Assembly (NCBI GenBank): GCA_963978545.1
Contig: OZ021721.1
Location: 104,730,366 to 104,794,365, forward strand
Length of the DNA stretch: 64,000 nt
DNA from: Linyphia triangularis
Taxonomy: Eukaryota > Arthropoda > Arachnida > Araneae > Linyphiidae
Direction: 5' to 3'
Shown here: one piece after another, positions 1-48,889 of the stretch
Position numbering within the stretch: position 1 is the first letter of the stretch
How the letters are laid out: every line of letters starts with the position of its first letter
Notes under the pieces: model-generated
The model's database searches: none
What the model saw: only the letters and a program-made list of their open reading frames with translations
What the model was told of the DNA's origin: nothing
Translations under genes and position numbers: made by a program

Positions 1-89
1 CTACTTTTGATGAATGTTTGAATATCATACTTTATAATTGTATCCTTAAAAGTATGTGAAATGCTAAGTATAAATTATATTCCACTTAC

Positions 90-35612
<35,523 letters not shown>

Positions 35613-35640
35613 GATCACAATGAGATCTTATCTCTAGGTA

Positions 35641-36300
35641 ATCTAATTGATTGCGAAAAGAGACTCTTCCATGTGCGTAACATTTCCTACCGCTCTCTCT
35701 GATTTCAGCGGAAAAATGTTTGTCAACATTACTCCATGGAGATCTTGACCACAGAAATTAGAGGCATAAATGATCAAGTTTACTGTAATTCGATGAGTCA
35801 GTTTTTAAGTAGGGTTGCTACTTTGGCGACCGTATTACCTTTGCTGGAAATTGTTGTAATGTCGAATCAGCTGTAAATGTTACTTTAGTAATGATTTTTC
35901 TTTTATCGCGGCACGTGTTTATATTTAAGTATTTTATTAAAGTAAGGAAAACTTCAGTTATTGATAATCTGCTAGTAATATTTTTTTACTCAAGCAAAAT
36001 GCTCTGACTACTTCTAAAAGTAAATCCCATTATAATAGGATTATTTTTAGACATACTTAAATCCTATGCAGAAAAAATGTTTGCTTTTTGTAATGCAGTT
36101 GATCTTGCCACCTGATGAAGTGATCATCTCCATTATCTTTGATTTTTCAATTCTGTATACAAAAGTGTATATTATTAACATACTAACACATTTCAATAAA
36201 AAATATTTAACTTTTTAAACACCAACAGTTTACTTAAATATCCAATTAAATAATAATATCAATAATTCCTTAAATTTATGAAAGGAGGAAGTAGGTTGTG
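35641..36300. other. Upstream region of the IR gene
   Basis: The promoter must lie here if exon 1 is the first exon, but I see no clear TATA box. The first 200 bp are less AT-rich than the surroundings (CCGCTCTCTCTGATTTCAGC on the plus strand). No ORF or repeat is recognised. Confidence 0.3.
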
Positions 36301-36919
<619 letters not shown>

Positions 36920-37861
36920 TTAAATCTTGAGTTTGAGAAAATTGAATTATTCTTAAAGTGTTTCAAAAATGCAAATCATTTGTATGATTGATTAATTGAA
37001 AGTGTTCAATTATGAAGCATTTTTGTTGAATCTTCTACTCTTTTCGCTAATTTAATATACGAGTTTTCCTAATTTAATAATAACCAACAAGATAATTACT
37101 TCACGATTATCTTTCAACATATACAGAATTACAAGTGATAAAAAAAAGATTGAGGATAAAAAAGATAAATTTATAGTTTCGATAATAGGTTCGTAATATG
37201 AGACAGAGACAGTATATATCTAAAATGTATAGCAATGTTTAAAAATTTTCAGATTATATAATGAAATGATCATATTTGAATGAAAAGGTGTTAACTCTAA
37301 TTTGCTAAAATTTATAAGAGAGCAAAAAATCTTAAAAAGTGTTGATTCAATATGAATACTTTTGCCAATCCCATATTTACCAAAAATTTATTTCAGTGAT
37401 CAGATTGAAATTTTACTAAGCGATAGATATTGTCTTCCTGCTAAAAAATATAACAAAAAGTGATTTCAGAACAAAGGCGGAGTTAGCACTTTTTAACTCT
37501 AAGATAACGATATACTTAATAAATAAAAAATTACTGTAATATATTTTAAATGTAATACAGTTCATCTTAAAAGTTTTAAATTCAATATGATATGACTATT
37601 AAATAAAAAAAAAAACAATAAAAATAGTATTTTTGCATTTAATAACATATAATACTTTTCCATTTAATATTCCATCAGCTATGATTTGTTCTCGCTAAAT
37701 CATGAAACGTCATAATAAGACACATACAGGGTATTTCCAAAATGACTCACTAACTTTGAAAATATAAAACTGTGAAACCGTGAGACACAGAAAGAAGAGA
37801 CAAGTGGTATGTTGGATAGAAAGGTATGGAATTTTATATACACTGATTTTCAAAATTAGAT

Positions 37862-38098
37862 ACGATATTAAAATGTGTCAAAAAATTTGTTGTAAAATCT
37901 GAATATAGTGTAATGAGTTTATTTTTTCCTGATAAAAAAGGACCATATGATACCTTAACTCAATAGTGCATCCCAAATGGTCACTTTGGCAGAATGCAGT
38001 GGATTTGCAGAAACGAGTATTGAGTACCCCACATTCACCAGTTTTGTTTGCTGACAAATCCATCCAAATGAAAATAGACCTCATTGTTAAACCATATG
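37862..38098 (-). pseudogene. Mariner/IS630-type DDE transposase remnant
   Basis: On the minus strand one frame reads EVYFHLDGFVSKQNW, stop, MWGTQYS; after a frameshift near 38000 a second frame reads LHSAKVTIWDALLS, stop, GIIWSFF. This is the catalytic-core pattern 'DExxFxLxGxVNxQNxxxWG ... HSxKVTVWxxhxxxGIIGPxFF' of mariner/Tc-type transposases common in arthropods. Stops and the frameshift make it dead. The 68-codon open frame here is the wrong frame. Confidence 0.82.
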
Positions 38099-38146
38099 TT
38101 GATTGTTAAACCATATGTTGATTGTTAAACCATATGTTTATTGTTA
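38087..38146. repeat. 19-bp tandem repeat, three copies
   Basis: GTTAAACCATATGTTGATT is repeated three times next to the transposase remnant. Confidence 0.92.
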
Positions 38147-38194
38147 TCAATCAGTTTTGAAAACCGGTGTATTTAAAATTCCATGAATATCCAA

Positions 38195-40847
38195 TAGGGC
38201 GTATTGAAAAAAACTTTTTTTGGAAATTCAAAATTTCAAGTTGATAAAAAGTTGTCACTATGCTCACATGTTTACCAATTTTTTTTTTTAGTTCAATCGA
38301 AAAATATTTAGGTGTCCCGGAATGGACCTGAAGTTTGATGTTTTTTGACAAAAACAAAGATTTTTGATTTTTTTTTTAAACACAAATACAAAGCAAATTT
38401 TTATTTTCAAGAATAAAAATGTAGAGTTTATAATATTATTTAACAGTAACAAAAAAATTATATCTGCCATTTAATAATTAGGTCTCCCTGAATCTACATG
38501 AAAAACTTAACTTTTTTACAAAATACGGATATTTTTCAATTTTCAACCCATTCTTTTGGTTAGTTTCAATTATTTTATTCCTAGTCTAGGTATAGTAGTA
38601 CAGCATTTTGATATATCGGGAATATCATTTTATGAAATGGCGTTTACTTAACTCAAGTATTAATTCATATAATTTCTTCACCACTCCACGTTGGTTGGAG
38701 TCTCCAACAAACAAAGACTCCAGGTTTGAGGCATGAAGGTAACGTTATCGAAAATGATTCAATGTCACAGGGTTCGAATGATGAAAGTGTACATGATAGT
38801 AAAATGCTTCTACCATGGAAAAGCAGGAAAGTTAAATTTTTCAGTGAAATAAGAATTGCCAGAAAATCTACTCTCTTTTTCTAAAGATTGTGACCGTAGA
38901 GCCAATCTCTATTAGAGTAGAAGCTCTATTAGCAAGTGCTCTTTCGTTGGATTTAAATGTTGTAACACTAGAAAACCAGACAATGGTAATAGATAAATCG
39001 AAAGTTTTTTTTGAGAGGGTAAAATATCATTAAGGTATTAGCTCAACTATTTTTCACTCTTATTTTCATTTTTCACTACTTATATAATGGAAAGGATGAA
39101 GCAATAAATATAAAAATTGTAAGTTGTAAATGTGGTCGCATAAATAAACAAGAACATGTATTTTGGTATCAGAACTATATTCAACATATTTTGGACACGC
39201 AACTGCAGACAGAGGCTCTGGGTGAAACGCAGTGTCATCATTACAACTAATGAAATAAAGCTGCATTGTTAAGAAAACTATTCAAGGTCTTGGTTATGAT
39301 GGTACTGAATGAAATACTGAAGTCTCTAATTAATAAGTTTCATTCTTTCTAAATACTTTAAAATAACCAGTACAAGCAGTTGTTTGTTTATTTCATTTAA
39401 ACGAATTGCCTCTTAGGAAAGTTATGATTACTCTTGATGGTCTAATTTATTAACGTACTTCCTTTAAGAAAACGTCTAAAAAGTTGTCGAGATTTACCAG
39501 TTGTTGAATACAATAACATTGATAGTGTTTTTCCAAAAGTTGATTTTATAAAGTTAAATACTGACCAGAAATATTGGAAAATATGTCAGGCTGTACTAGT
39601 AAGCAAATGCTCCCAAGGTTTAGTAAACAGAAACCCTGGAAACATCTCCAATTCAAGATGATTAAAAATGGCAAATCTAATTTCACGTATATGTATTGTA
39701 TCACTTGATCCAACCTCGAAGTTGAAAAAAATAGCTGAGTTTGCAATGAAAATTTATACTCCCTTATGGTTTGCAATATAACGTCATGTAATGATGACAT
39801 TACGTTTCGTACAGAGCCACTGTCTGGAGTTGCGTGTCCAAAATATGTTGAATATAGTTCTTATACCAAAAATACATGTTCTTCTCGTTTATATATGAAA
39901 ACACATTTACAACTTACAATTTTTATACTTATTCCTTCATCCTTTCGATTATATAGAGTGAAAATTAGTAATATTAATAATAATAGAAAAATAGTTGAAT
40001 TAATACCTTGATGATATTTTACCGTTTCACGAAAAACATTCGATTTATCTATTACTACTGCCTGGTTTTCTAGTATTACAACATTTAAATTCCCCAAAAG
40101 AGAACTTGCTAATTGAGCTTCTACTCTAATTGAGATCGACTCTACGGTCACAATCTCTATAAAAAGATAATAGATTTTCTGGCAACTTTTATTTCACTGA
40201 AATAATTCAACTTTCCGGCTTTCCCATGGTAGAAGCATTTTACTATCATGTACACTTTCATCATTCGAACCCTGTGACATTGAATCATTTTCGATAACGT
40301 TACCTTCATGTCTCAAACCTAGAGTCTTTGTTGGTTGGAGACTCCAACCAACATGGAGACGTGCAGAAATGATACGAATTAATAATTGAGTTCAGTAAAC
40401 GCCATTTCATAAAATGATATTCCCGATATTTCAAAATGCTGTACTACTATACCTAGACTAGGAATAAAATAATTGAAACTAACCAAAAGAATGGGTTGAA
40501 AATTGAAAAATATCCGTATTTTGTAAAAAAGTTAAGTTTTTCATGTAGATTCAGGGAGACCTAATTATTAAATGGCAGATATAATTTTTTATTACTGTTA
40601 ATTAGCATTATAAACTCTACATTTTTATTCTTGAAATTAAAAATTTGCTTTATATTCATGTTTAAAAAAAAAAAATTAAAAATCTTTGTTTTTGTCAAAA
40701 AACATCAAACTTCAGGTCCATTCCGGGAGACCCAAATATTTTTCGATTGAACAAAAAATTTTTTTGGTAAACATGTGAGCATAGTGACAACTTTTTATCA
40801 ACTTGAAATTTTGAATTTCCCCAAAAAGTTTTTTTCAATACGCTCTA
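38195..40847. mobile_element. hAT-like DNA element with about 1.1-kb inverted arms
   Basis: Termini are TAGGGCGTATTGAAAAAAAC and GTTTTTTTCAATACGCTCTA. The flanking 8 bp are ATATCCAA (38187-38194) and CTATCCAA (40848-40855), an 8-bp target duplication with one mismatch. The arms (about 38195-39285 and 39765-40847) are long imperfect inverted repeats; the centre (39290-39765) carries a coding remnant. TAGGG ends and 8-bp duplications fit the hAT superfamily, though the protein remnant does not obviously read as a hAT transposase. Confidence 0.8.
39395..39780 (+). pseudogene. Transposon-associated protein remnant in the centre of the hAT-like element
   Basis: One frame reads HLNELPLRKVMITLDGLIY and stops; after a shift near 39455-39480 the next reads CRDLPVVEYNNIDSVFP, later KLNTDQKYW, NRNPGNISNSR, stop, LKMANLISRICIVS, then KIAEFAMKIYTPLWF. 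I recall an uncharacterised arthropod family with 'NELPLRHLhxxLDG', 'LSTDQKYL', 'NPGKMxHxRWLTxANRIhRLYV' and 'FVhxVYxPMWF' in this order. The single stop replaces the expected Trp of RWL. No name is assigned. The order in the element suggests it once encoded the mobilising protein. Confidence 0.65.
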
Positions 40848-40930
40848 CTATCCAACAAACTCCTTGTATCTTCTTTCTGTCTCTCAGTGTTTGCAGTTAT
40901 GTAATTTCAGAGTTAGGTAGTTCTTTTTAA

Positions 40931-41730
40931 CCATCTCGCTGCGCATTCCGCGATTTCCGAGGGCAACGTAGAAGTTACACATCCCGCGATTTCCGAGGGA
41001 ATGCATTTTTGCCGTCTATTTAACTGTGCAACCCGCTTTTTCCTCGTTCATGGTTTCATTTTGGCTTTTCTGAGATGTTTAATTGTTTATTCAAATCTAG
41101 GTTAACAGGTGGCAACAGATGGTTAGCAAAAAAAAAAAAAAAACGCGAATTTGGTGCAAAGATTGCGAGGTAGGATTTTGCCTCGAATTTTTTTTTCGAA
41201 CTTTATCAGACTAAACTTCATTTCTAATAAATTTTTTGTAAGTATTTTGCGTATTTGCATTGTTATATACGTTTTACCTTTGTGTTTCATAAAATAAATC
41301 ATAATTTAACCAAGATAAATTTTCAAAATTTTGCTTTTATATGCTTATTCTCGGTTGGATGGTTGTTTTCAGATTATCTAGCGCCGTCAGCAGCACGAGG
41401 ACTATAATGCGCCGCAACATTCGTCATTTGACAAGCCAACATACATTTACAAACACCCATGCTTTACACGGGACTCGAACCCGCAACCTCGCGGTGTAGA
41501 AGCCAGCACGCTAACCAATATACCGTTTAGTCGGCTATGAATATTCTTCAATTTCAATATTCCAACAACCTTTTTCTATGATCAAATTCTATATTGAAAA
41601 AAAAAAAACTCTATTACAAATTTTTTTTTTGTATATTTTAACTCTAAAATGTATGTAAATTTGAAATATATAATAAAAAAATATACAATTTTTAACCTAT
41701 TTTGATAAAAAAAAAACCGCAGCGAGAGGG
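40931..41730. mobile_element. piggyBac-like MITE (CCATCTCGCTGCG ends)
   Basis: Ends CCATCTCGCTGCG and CGCAGCGAGAGGG, flanked on both sides by TTAA. A repeated CCGCGATTTCCGAGGG(C/A)A motif lies near the left end (about 40948 and 40983). It is inserted in the right terminus of the mariner-like element and itself carries the SINE at 41353. Confidence 0.85.
41353..41536 (-). mobile_element. tRNA-derived SINE, family 1, copy 3
   Basis: Full head-to-tail match to the SINE at 7962 (B box GGTTCGAGTCC, body ATAGTCCTCGTGCTGCTGAC, CCAACC tail). The flanks ATGCTTATTCT and ATGAATATTCT look like a partly decayed target duplication. Confidence 0.88.
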
Positions 41731-42973
41731 TTAAAAGACCTTGTATCTACAGGTTCATTGTGTATTTTTTTTTTTAAAGGTTTACCAAAAAAACAAGGTG
41801 CAATAAGTAACAAAACAGCAAGCAAAGTGTTTTGAATTTTTGTCATTGTAATGTTCTTGAATTTTTTTCATAATAACTTTTTTGAATTATCTAACAAGTA
41901 TTCTTATTGTTTTTTGAGATACTTGTTATAAGAAATTTTTTACGTAAAGATATGCTTTGTGTTTGTATTCACTGTTTTGTTCACATTTGTTATATGGATA
42001 TCACATTTTGATTAACTATAAAAAATGTTGCCTTTATCAAGTACGTGATCTATTTTATGTTGTTCTTGCTTTTAAATTATACTAATTTCTATGATGGTCT
42101 TAATTTCAGTCCTTTAAAATTCTTATAATATTGAATTTTCTTAACACCAAATATACTACTTTGCTTTCGCATTTTGAATTACGACCAGAATTTGTCTTCT
42201 TGTTTCACTGTTACGATTCAAAAGAAAAATATTTTTAATTATGGTTTTTTTTTTAAATTCGCTTAAAATGATTACACTTTTGAGACAGGGAATTGTATTT
42301 CAATTATATATTGTTAAATAGAAAATTATTATTTTCCTTTTAATTTGATTGTTGTATTTTGTCTGTGTTTCAAATTTGAAATAGTCTGCAACCAAAACTC
42401 AAAAATCTAAACAATATAAAATGACTCCATTCCTGATCAATAATTTATGATAAGAATATTTTCAAATATAAATATTTTCAGTATTGAAATTCGGTGGATT
42501 AAAAAAAAAAAATTTCATTTTAAAAAAATATCAGCCAAAAATCTCGATAAATCTTAAAATAGGCGCCAACCAAAATGATCTCCCACAGTTTTTGTCGCTT
42601 AGGTAACCAATGGAAACATATCAAGCGTGTTATAAAACTTGATAACCAACCTCAAGCTAACCCATTCAATAGCTTTCTAATAACTTTTATTTTTATTTTT
42701 TTTAGTTCGTGTTTATTTACTTTTCACGTTTCGCTTTTCAGCTAAGTCAAGAGACAATTTATCATAGCGCTATTGACACACTGATTAAACGTAAGGGCGT
42801 TTTTAATTGCACGCCTGTCAACTCTTTTCCAATTTTATTTAGCTCATTTGTACAAAATTAGAGGGACTGTAATCGACTCTTTCTACGGTTATTTTTCAGG
42901 GTGAATAATAAATGTTTCGTAGAGTGTGCGAGATTTAAAATAGGGTTGCTTTAATTTGTGGGACTATATGTTG

Positions 42974-45231
42974 TAGGGTGGTACGAAAAAATAATTTTTT
43001 ATTTTTGGCACGCATGAGGTGAAATAAATTTATACACATCTTGATTAGAAAAACTGTAAAAAAAAAGTTTGGGGAAAATATATATATATATCTTCTGATC
43101 GCGCATTCACCTCAAAGTTTGAAGAAAATAAAAAAAAAATAACCATTTTAACTAAGTATTTAAAAATTTCTATACGTTATATATTTGAAAGGCAATAGAT
43201 TGTAATGTGTAGTGAAAGGGTGGTATAACACAGGAAAACACTATTTTAAGCATTTTTAAAACATATATTAATAATTAAAAATTCTCAAAAGTAAAATTTG
43301 TTGTAAGAAATAATGATTTTTCGATAAAATGGATACTAATGTTATTTCTTAAATTTAAAAAAAAAACATGCTATAATTCATTTGGTTCACTTTTTTCTCG
43401 AGCTTTTAAACCCAGTGATGCACTTTGAAGGAAACTTTTGTAGGAAAGTCGAGCATTATGGATCTTTAAAAAAAAAAAAAAGTGTTATCCTAACGTCTTT
43501 TGCGTCAGCGCCACTCACTTTTTGTATTGTCTCTCTACGTAAGCGTTCCACAGCTTGTGAGTAACAAAGAAACGAGTTGAAGTCTGATTTCAATGGCCCA
43601 TAGTAACACAGATACTCTGGCCGATTTCACCACACATAGACCAAATTCCGATGTGGAACGTTGTGAATCGGTCGTTGGAAACAATATTAGCCAATCTCGC
43701 CCAATTCTTGATAAAATATTGAAGAGGTTTTGATACGCAGATGTACAGTTTTAAACTTGGGATGTTGTATTTATGAGAAACAAAACTATGTGGCGGGTTT
43801 GACTTGTTTGTTTGTTGAAAATCGTGTATTTTGGAACTATGCTCAGTCAGACTAGCCAATCTTCCAGTCTTCCCTATTTCCTCCAATACAGCTGTGCTAC
43901 CTCGGATGAGCCACTCTTTACTAACTAATGTTTGTTTGTTACTCTTAACTAAGGAGGAGTCCTATTACAAGCATTCCAATTAATTATGTCCACGTAATCA
44001 GTGGCAATAAAGTTAAGATTAGTTGTCTTGAAATGCCTGATAGTCTTTCTCTGGGAAAGTTCTCGAGATTGCAGAACCCGACGCCTCAGTTGTCTTACTT
44101 CTCTCCTTGCGTACAAAATCATTGCCGAAATCAAAATTTTTGGATGAGGGAAGGAAGTATTTCTTTCAATAACTGAGTTTAAAACTTCCATTAAATATTC
44201 AGGGAGGTATTGAGACAATCGAGTTGCCACATATATGTTCTTAGGTCCTTCAGAAAATTAACTTTTTTTAAATCTAATAATATCAAGAAGATATAGCTGA
44301 TCTGTGTTCAGTACTTTTATCTCAACTTAAGGAATTAAACATTCAACACGTAAAAAATCAGTCAGGGGAAAATTTTCACAGTTCTTCAATTTTTTATCTC
44401 ACTGCAAGAAGTCCTGTTGTGGTACTATCTACGTGTTTAAATAGGCGTCTGAATGGTAGTACATTGGCGTATAGGAGGCATATATCCCAATGTAGTGATC
44501 TCCCAACGTGCAACGTCCCAACGTTCTGTCATATTATTTCCAGCCAGTATTCATGGCAGTCCCAATCACAGCCACGTGCGTTATGATCCAATGGATAAGT
44601 TATAATGCGTTTTGATCCAGTAAGTTTATGAGCTTCTAAGGAAGAGAAGGCACCACGAGAAAGGTCACCCAGATTGAAACCCCCGCCAAAACACATTTTT
44701 TATCAATATTTCAAAGGTTATGTGTGAAAGATTATTATTGAATAATTACTAATTTGATTTTTTTCTCCAAGTTCTATCTATTTCATTCCACACCATTCAA
44801 ACTAATATACCTCGATAATTTAGTGAATGGTGCATTCTACAAATTGATGGAAAAAGGGTACTTTTTATATTTCTTCAAAACTTTGAAGTGAATGCTTGAA
44901 GTAAATAAAACAATTTTAACAAAAATATGTAAAAAATAACGTTAGTATCTATTTTTTAGAAAAATCATTTTTTTTTTAAAAAATGTATTTTTGAATATTT
45001 TTAATTATTAATATATATTTTAAAAATGTATAGAGGAATGAGTGTTTTGCCGTGTTATACCACCCTTTCACTACACATTTCAAACAATTACTTTTCAAAT
45101 ATATAACGTTTAGAAATTTAAAATTTTTTTGGAAAAATAGGTATTTGCTCCAAACTTTGAGGTGAATGCGCGATCTGAAGATATTATTTTTTTTTTTCAA
45201 ATTTTTTTTTATTGTTTTATTAACCTCCCTA
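42974..45231. mobile_element. Second TAGGG-ended, hAT-like DNA element
   Basis: The left end starts TAGGGTGGTACG and the right end is the complement TAACCTCCCTA. The flanking 8 bp ATATGTTG (42966-42973) and ATATGTAG (45232-45239) differ at one base: an 8-bp target duplication. Inverted arms of about 270 bp (43080-43350 and 44925-45200) include GATCGCGCATTCACCTCAAA and GTGTAGTGAAAGGGTGGTAT. Length about 2.26 kb. Its interior encodes remnants on the minus strand. Confidence 0.82.
43590..44230 (-). pseudogene. Transposon-associated protein remnant within the 42974 element
   Basis: A 93-codon frame (44230..43949) reads RLSQYLPEYLMEVLNSVIER, then NTSFPHPKIL, REVRQLRRRVLQSREL, and LNFIATDYVDIINW. 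I recall this as the C-terminal part of the same uncharacterised arthropod transposon-associated family as the remnant at 39395 ('VhQRNxFFxHPExhLLxMh', 'hRELGLRRIhKAR', 'LNFxATDYhDhIDW'). A second open frame of 98 codons follows at 43886..43590 but I do not recognise it. The upstream half of the protein is missing. Confidence 0.6.
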
Positions 45232-45239
45232 ATATGTAG

Positions 45240-46860
45240 GTTCAGTACTCATTTGTAAAAAAATTCGAACGATGATTATATCATATATTCTAATTGATGA
45301 AACAAAAAAAGTACCGTTGTAATTAGTGGGTGGTTTGAATAATAGAATCAAGAAAAATACAATTTAGGGGACATCTTAACATTCTGCATTATTATGCACA
45401 CAAAGTAATTATTATAATTATTATACTTAAGATACAGTAATTATTACTCAAGACTACAGTAATTATCACTTAAGACTACATTAAATACTTATCACTTAAG
45501 TAAGCAATGATTTATTTTACAATTTGTAAATAAAACCAAAGAGGAAGAATTTTTTTCAGACGATCAGCTATTTGCACATTTTTTAAACATTCACACATGT
45601 TTAGCAACTACATTTTAAAGAGATTTTTTCGATTGCACTTTGTAAGTACGACTTGTAACAAAAATTGTTTTTGTTCCTAGTTTTTTGTTGCACAATTTAA
45701 GTCCTGGATCGAGTTAACAGCTTGTTAATCAAAATCATGTAAGCAAAAAAAAATTTTGCAAAATTTGTAGCTTTTTATAGGAAGGCTTTTCGGGGAAATA
45801 TCTAACTGGTACACTGAGGAAACTATCTTCAATTTTATCTGCTTCACAAAAAGTATAAGAAATACACTAATCATCCAATTTTAGAAGGAGTATTTTTTTA
45901 ATAGATCTGAATTCGAACTCCTTTTCTTTTATGTTCAAGAGTAGTTTTTACTTTTCCTTATCAGAAACAAGATTTGAAAACGAGTTAAGTGTTGCGATTT
46001 CTCCACTTTATACTAAGCATGACATAAAGTAATTTTTAATCCTTTACTGCTTAATTGTTTATCATCATATTCTTTCAACCTTTGAATAAGTAAAACATCA
46101 ATAAGAGGGGCTTCAACAGCAGATCGGCAAGTAAATCAAGTCTGAAAAAATACATACACAACAAAATTATTAAATCGTTTCATACCTTGAAACCATCCAA
46201 CAGTTAATGACATTATAGTTCCATTGCCATTAAACAATAATTCTATTTTCATAGTGTAAATGGCTTTTTCCATCCAGTGAGCTCAGTGAAGAATACCTGG
46301 TTTCCGAATGTTAGATTAATGTCTAATCTAATCATAAACGACGCAAGATTTAAAAACTATCTGCAGTCATCCTTTAGTAGTTTTCTAACAATCGTAATTG
46401 ATCAGGAATAAAAGTTTTTAAACCGTCTGATGCTTTAATTAGGAGTATTGATTACTTTTTGACTCGGATTCATATTTCCACGATTGTAAGATCTTGAAAA
46501 CAGCATCAATTACTACTTTGTAGTTGCAGACAATAATTTAGGTTCGCCAAGAAGCTTTGTATTTCCATCTTGCAACGAAGAAACTAATACGACTAAAAGT
46601 TCAATCCTTCTTGTGCTTTTTGATAAAAAATTGAGTAACAATTTACCATCCTAATGAACTATTAACTTTGTTGTCTCAAACTGTGTTTTTAATTGTTCAG
46701 CAGTTTCACACCGAAGAAGTTGTCCTATACCGATGAACAGTACATTTTGAATGCACTACAGTTAGGTAAGATCTGTGGGTTAGATATAGATTTGTATGGT
46801 TATAAATTTAAAATAAATTTTTTTTTTTAAATATATCATATGAGTTCATGATCAAGTGTT
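45240..46860. other. Intergenic stretch without recognised features
   Basis: AT-rich. I see no coding, repeat or RNA signal beyond short runs. Confidence 0.4.
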
Positions 46861-46865
46861 TTTAA

Positions 46866-47426
46866 GGGGGTCCGGCACATGAAAATTTTTCAGATTATTG
46901 ATTTCGAGTTTATTACTGTTTATTAAAATATAAATTTTTGTCTTTAAAATGATGCCACATTTGTAATCATATCTTATTTTAAAGTATTTTTAATAATTTT
47001 TTTAAGTAAACAAATTATAGGTATTTAATGCATGTTTTTTAACTACAAATCCGAATTTCTCAAAATGCCATTTTGTCATGTTTGGGGGCACATAGCTTAA
47101 AATCTATATGACATAAATGATTGAAATTTTTTATACATGTTTCTCTAATGTATTTAAGTACTTTAACACGAGGAATTATTGATAAGTAGCATACTTTTTT
47201 TTTAAATAATTAGTCTAAAATTTTATAATTTTTCTTAAACATATTTTTAGAAAATCATAATTATTTTAATTTTTAAAAAATAACAAAAATCTCGTGTTAA
47301 AGTATTCAAAAGTATCCAAATATTATACTGTGAAAGTTTCATAATGATTGAAGAATCGGTTATTAAATGAGATGCCTCCAAAGTTGTTGAATTTAACATG
47401 AGCTCCTATGGAGGTGCCGGACCCCC
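46866..47426. mobile_element. TTAA element, GGGGGTCCGGCAC subfamily, copy 2
   Basis: From GGGGGTCCGGCACATGAAAA to GGAGGTGCCGGACCCCC with TTAA on both sides, about 561 bp. The interior is the reverse complement of the copy at 5101-5662, including the CTCCTATGGAGGTGCC end and the CACATAGCTTAAA segment. Confidence 0.88.
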
Positions 47427-47585
47427 TTAAACCAAGTTTAGGATTAAAAAAAATTGGTAAGAGAAGTCTGGTACAGTTCTGTTGTCTGCATGTTAATTAG
47501 AAATCCAAATTTTGCACAATTTATTTATTTAATTATTTAATATTAGCTTGAGGAATCCCTAAAACTTTTCAAAATGACTTGAATT

Positions 47586-47591
<6 letters not shown>

Positions 47592-47659
<68 letters not shown>
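47592..47659. repeat. (TA)n microsatellite
   Basis: About 33 uninterrupted TA units. Confidence 0.96.
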
Positions 47660-48889
47660 TCCTTACCGAATAACTTAAGATTGTATATAGAATAACTAAA
47701 GCGTGCAGGAAACGAAGATGAACTCATTCAAGCTTATTTAAACATTTATTGAAAAGTCTCAAAATTTAGGAAAAGTAATAAAATAAACAATTTGATGGTA
47801 TTAATTTGCTAGCAACACCAGACTAAAGGTTACAAGACAAAAGTGGCAGTTAGAGTATAACTGACGTAGAACAAGTAAAAATTATATACTTTGAACATAG
47901 TTTAGAAATTGCCATAAAATTTATTAGCATTAAAATGTCAAATGTTTTAAGAAGAAATATTCTGAAGTATAGCTTCAAAATAACAAAAAATCCTCCAGAA
48001 AATATATACCGGAAAGTCCTCCATCACTGAGTTTCCAATTCCTGATCCGGCTTACAGCCACCGCAAACAAAATGTAATACTTTATCAAATAATCTGAAAT
48101 ATTACTTGAAGTAAAAGTTTCAAATATATCAAAAGTTTAAATCTCATGAAATGACTATTTTCATAAAAATCAAAGCAAAATTCAACCATCATATACTTAA
48201 TGGATACTACATATAGAAAGAACAATTTTGCAATATCTTTTGATAAAGTAATACCACATTAAGCTCGCAAGTGATAGTTAAATAACTATAGTGTAGTTTA
48301 GTGTAAAAATAATATAAGCAATCATATGTTATAAATTGAAATTTATTAAGCATTTATTAAGTACATTTTCTAAGCAACTCAACATTAGTTAAAATTAAAA
48401 AAATTAGGGAATAGCATTATTACCTTAAGTGACTTTAAAAAAAAAATTACAGTAGGAAGCATTGCACAATTTTTATTGAATTACAGCGTTTGTTATATGT
48501 ATAAAACATGAAATTGACAAAAATATTAACTTTTTTAATTTTATTTTTTCTAAAAAAAGGAGCTTTTTGGTCGAAATTGATCAATATTTTGTCAAAACGC
48601 TAATGTTGTAAAAAAAAAGTCTTAAAATATATTTTGTTTTACTTTTTACTACATGGTTATATGATATTCATGAGTATAATGATGAAAATTAAGTTATATT
48701 TTCAAAAATAAATATATAGGCTGTTGTATAAGATTACACATAAATTTCAATATTTTTACAACATATTATGTATACATAGTAATAACTTTTAAATTAAAAT
48801 AGGTATACAAAACATCTGTATATGTAGTGAGAAAAATAATTTTCTTGTATGTTTACAAAAATTAGTACAAAAGAATTAGAAACGATTTC

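Larger units (their letters stand above)
37727..41743. mobile_element. Mariner-like element hosting nested insertions
   Basis: The left end is CAGGGTATTTCCAAAATGAC after TA. The matching right end is split by the piggyBac-like element: GTTAGGTAGTTCTTTTTAA stops at 40930 and AAAAGACCTTGTA resumes at 41733, together mirroring the left terminus. A related uninterrupted segment at about 50085-50225 confirms that 38150-38194 and 40848-40920 were once contiguous. The original element, without inserts, would be only about 550 bp and holds a transposase remnant. Confidence 0.8.

Noticed and set aside
43590..43886. 98-codon minus-strand ORF as a host gene
   Set aside because: Lies within a DNA transposon bounded by inverted arms and an 8-bp duplication; no family recognised.
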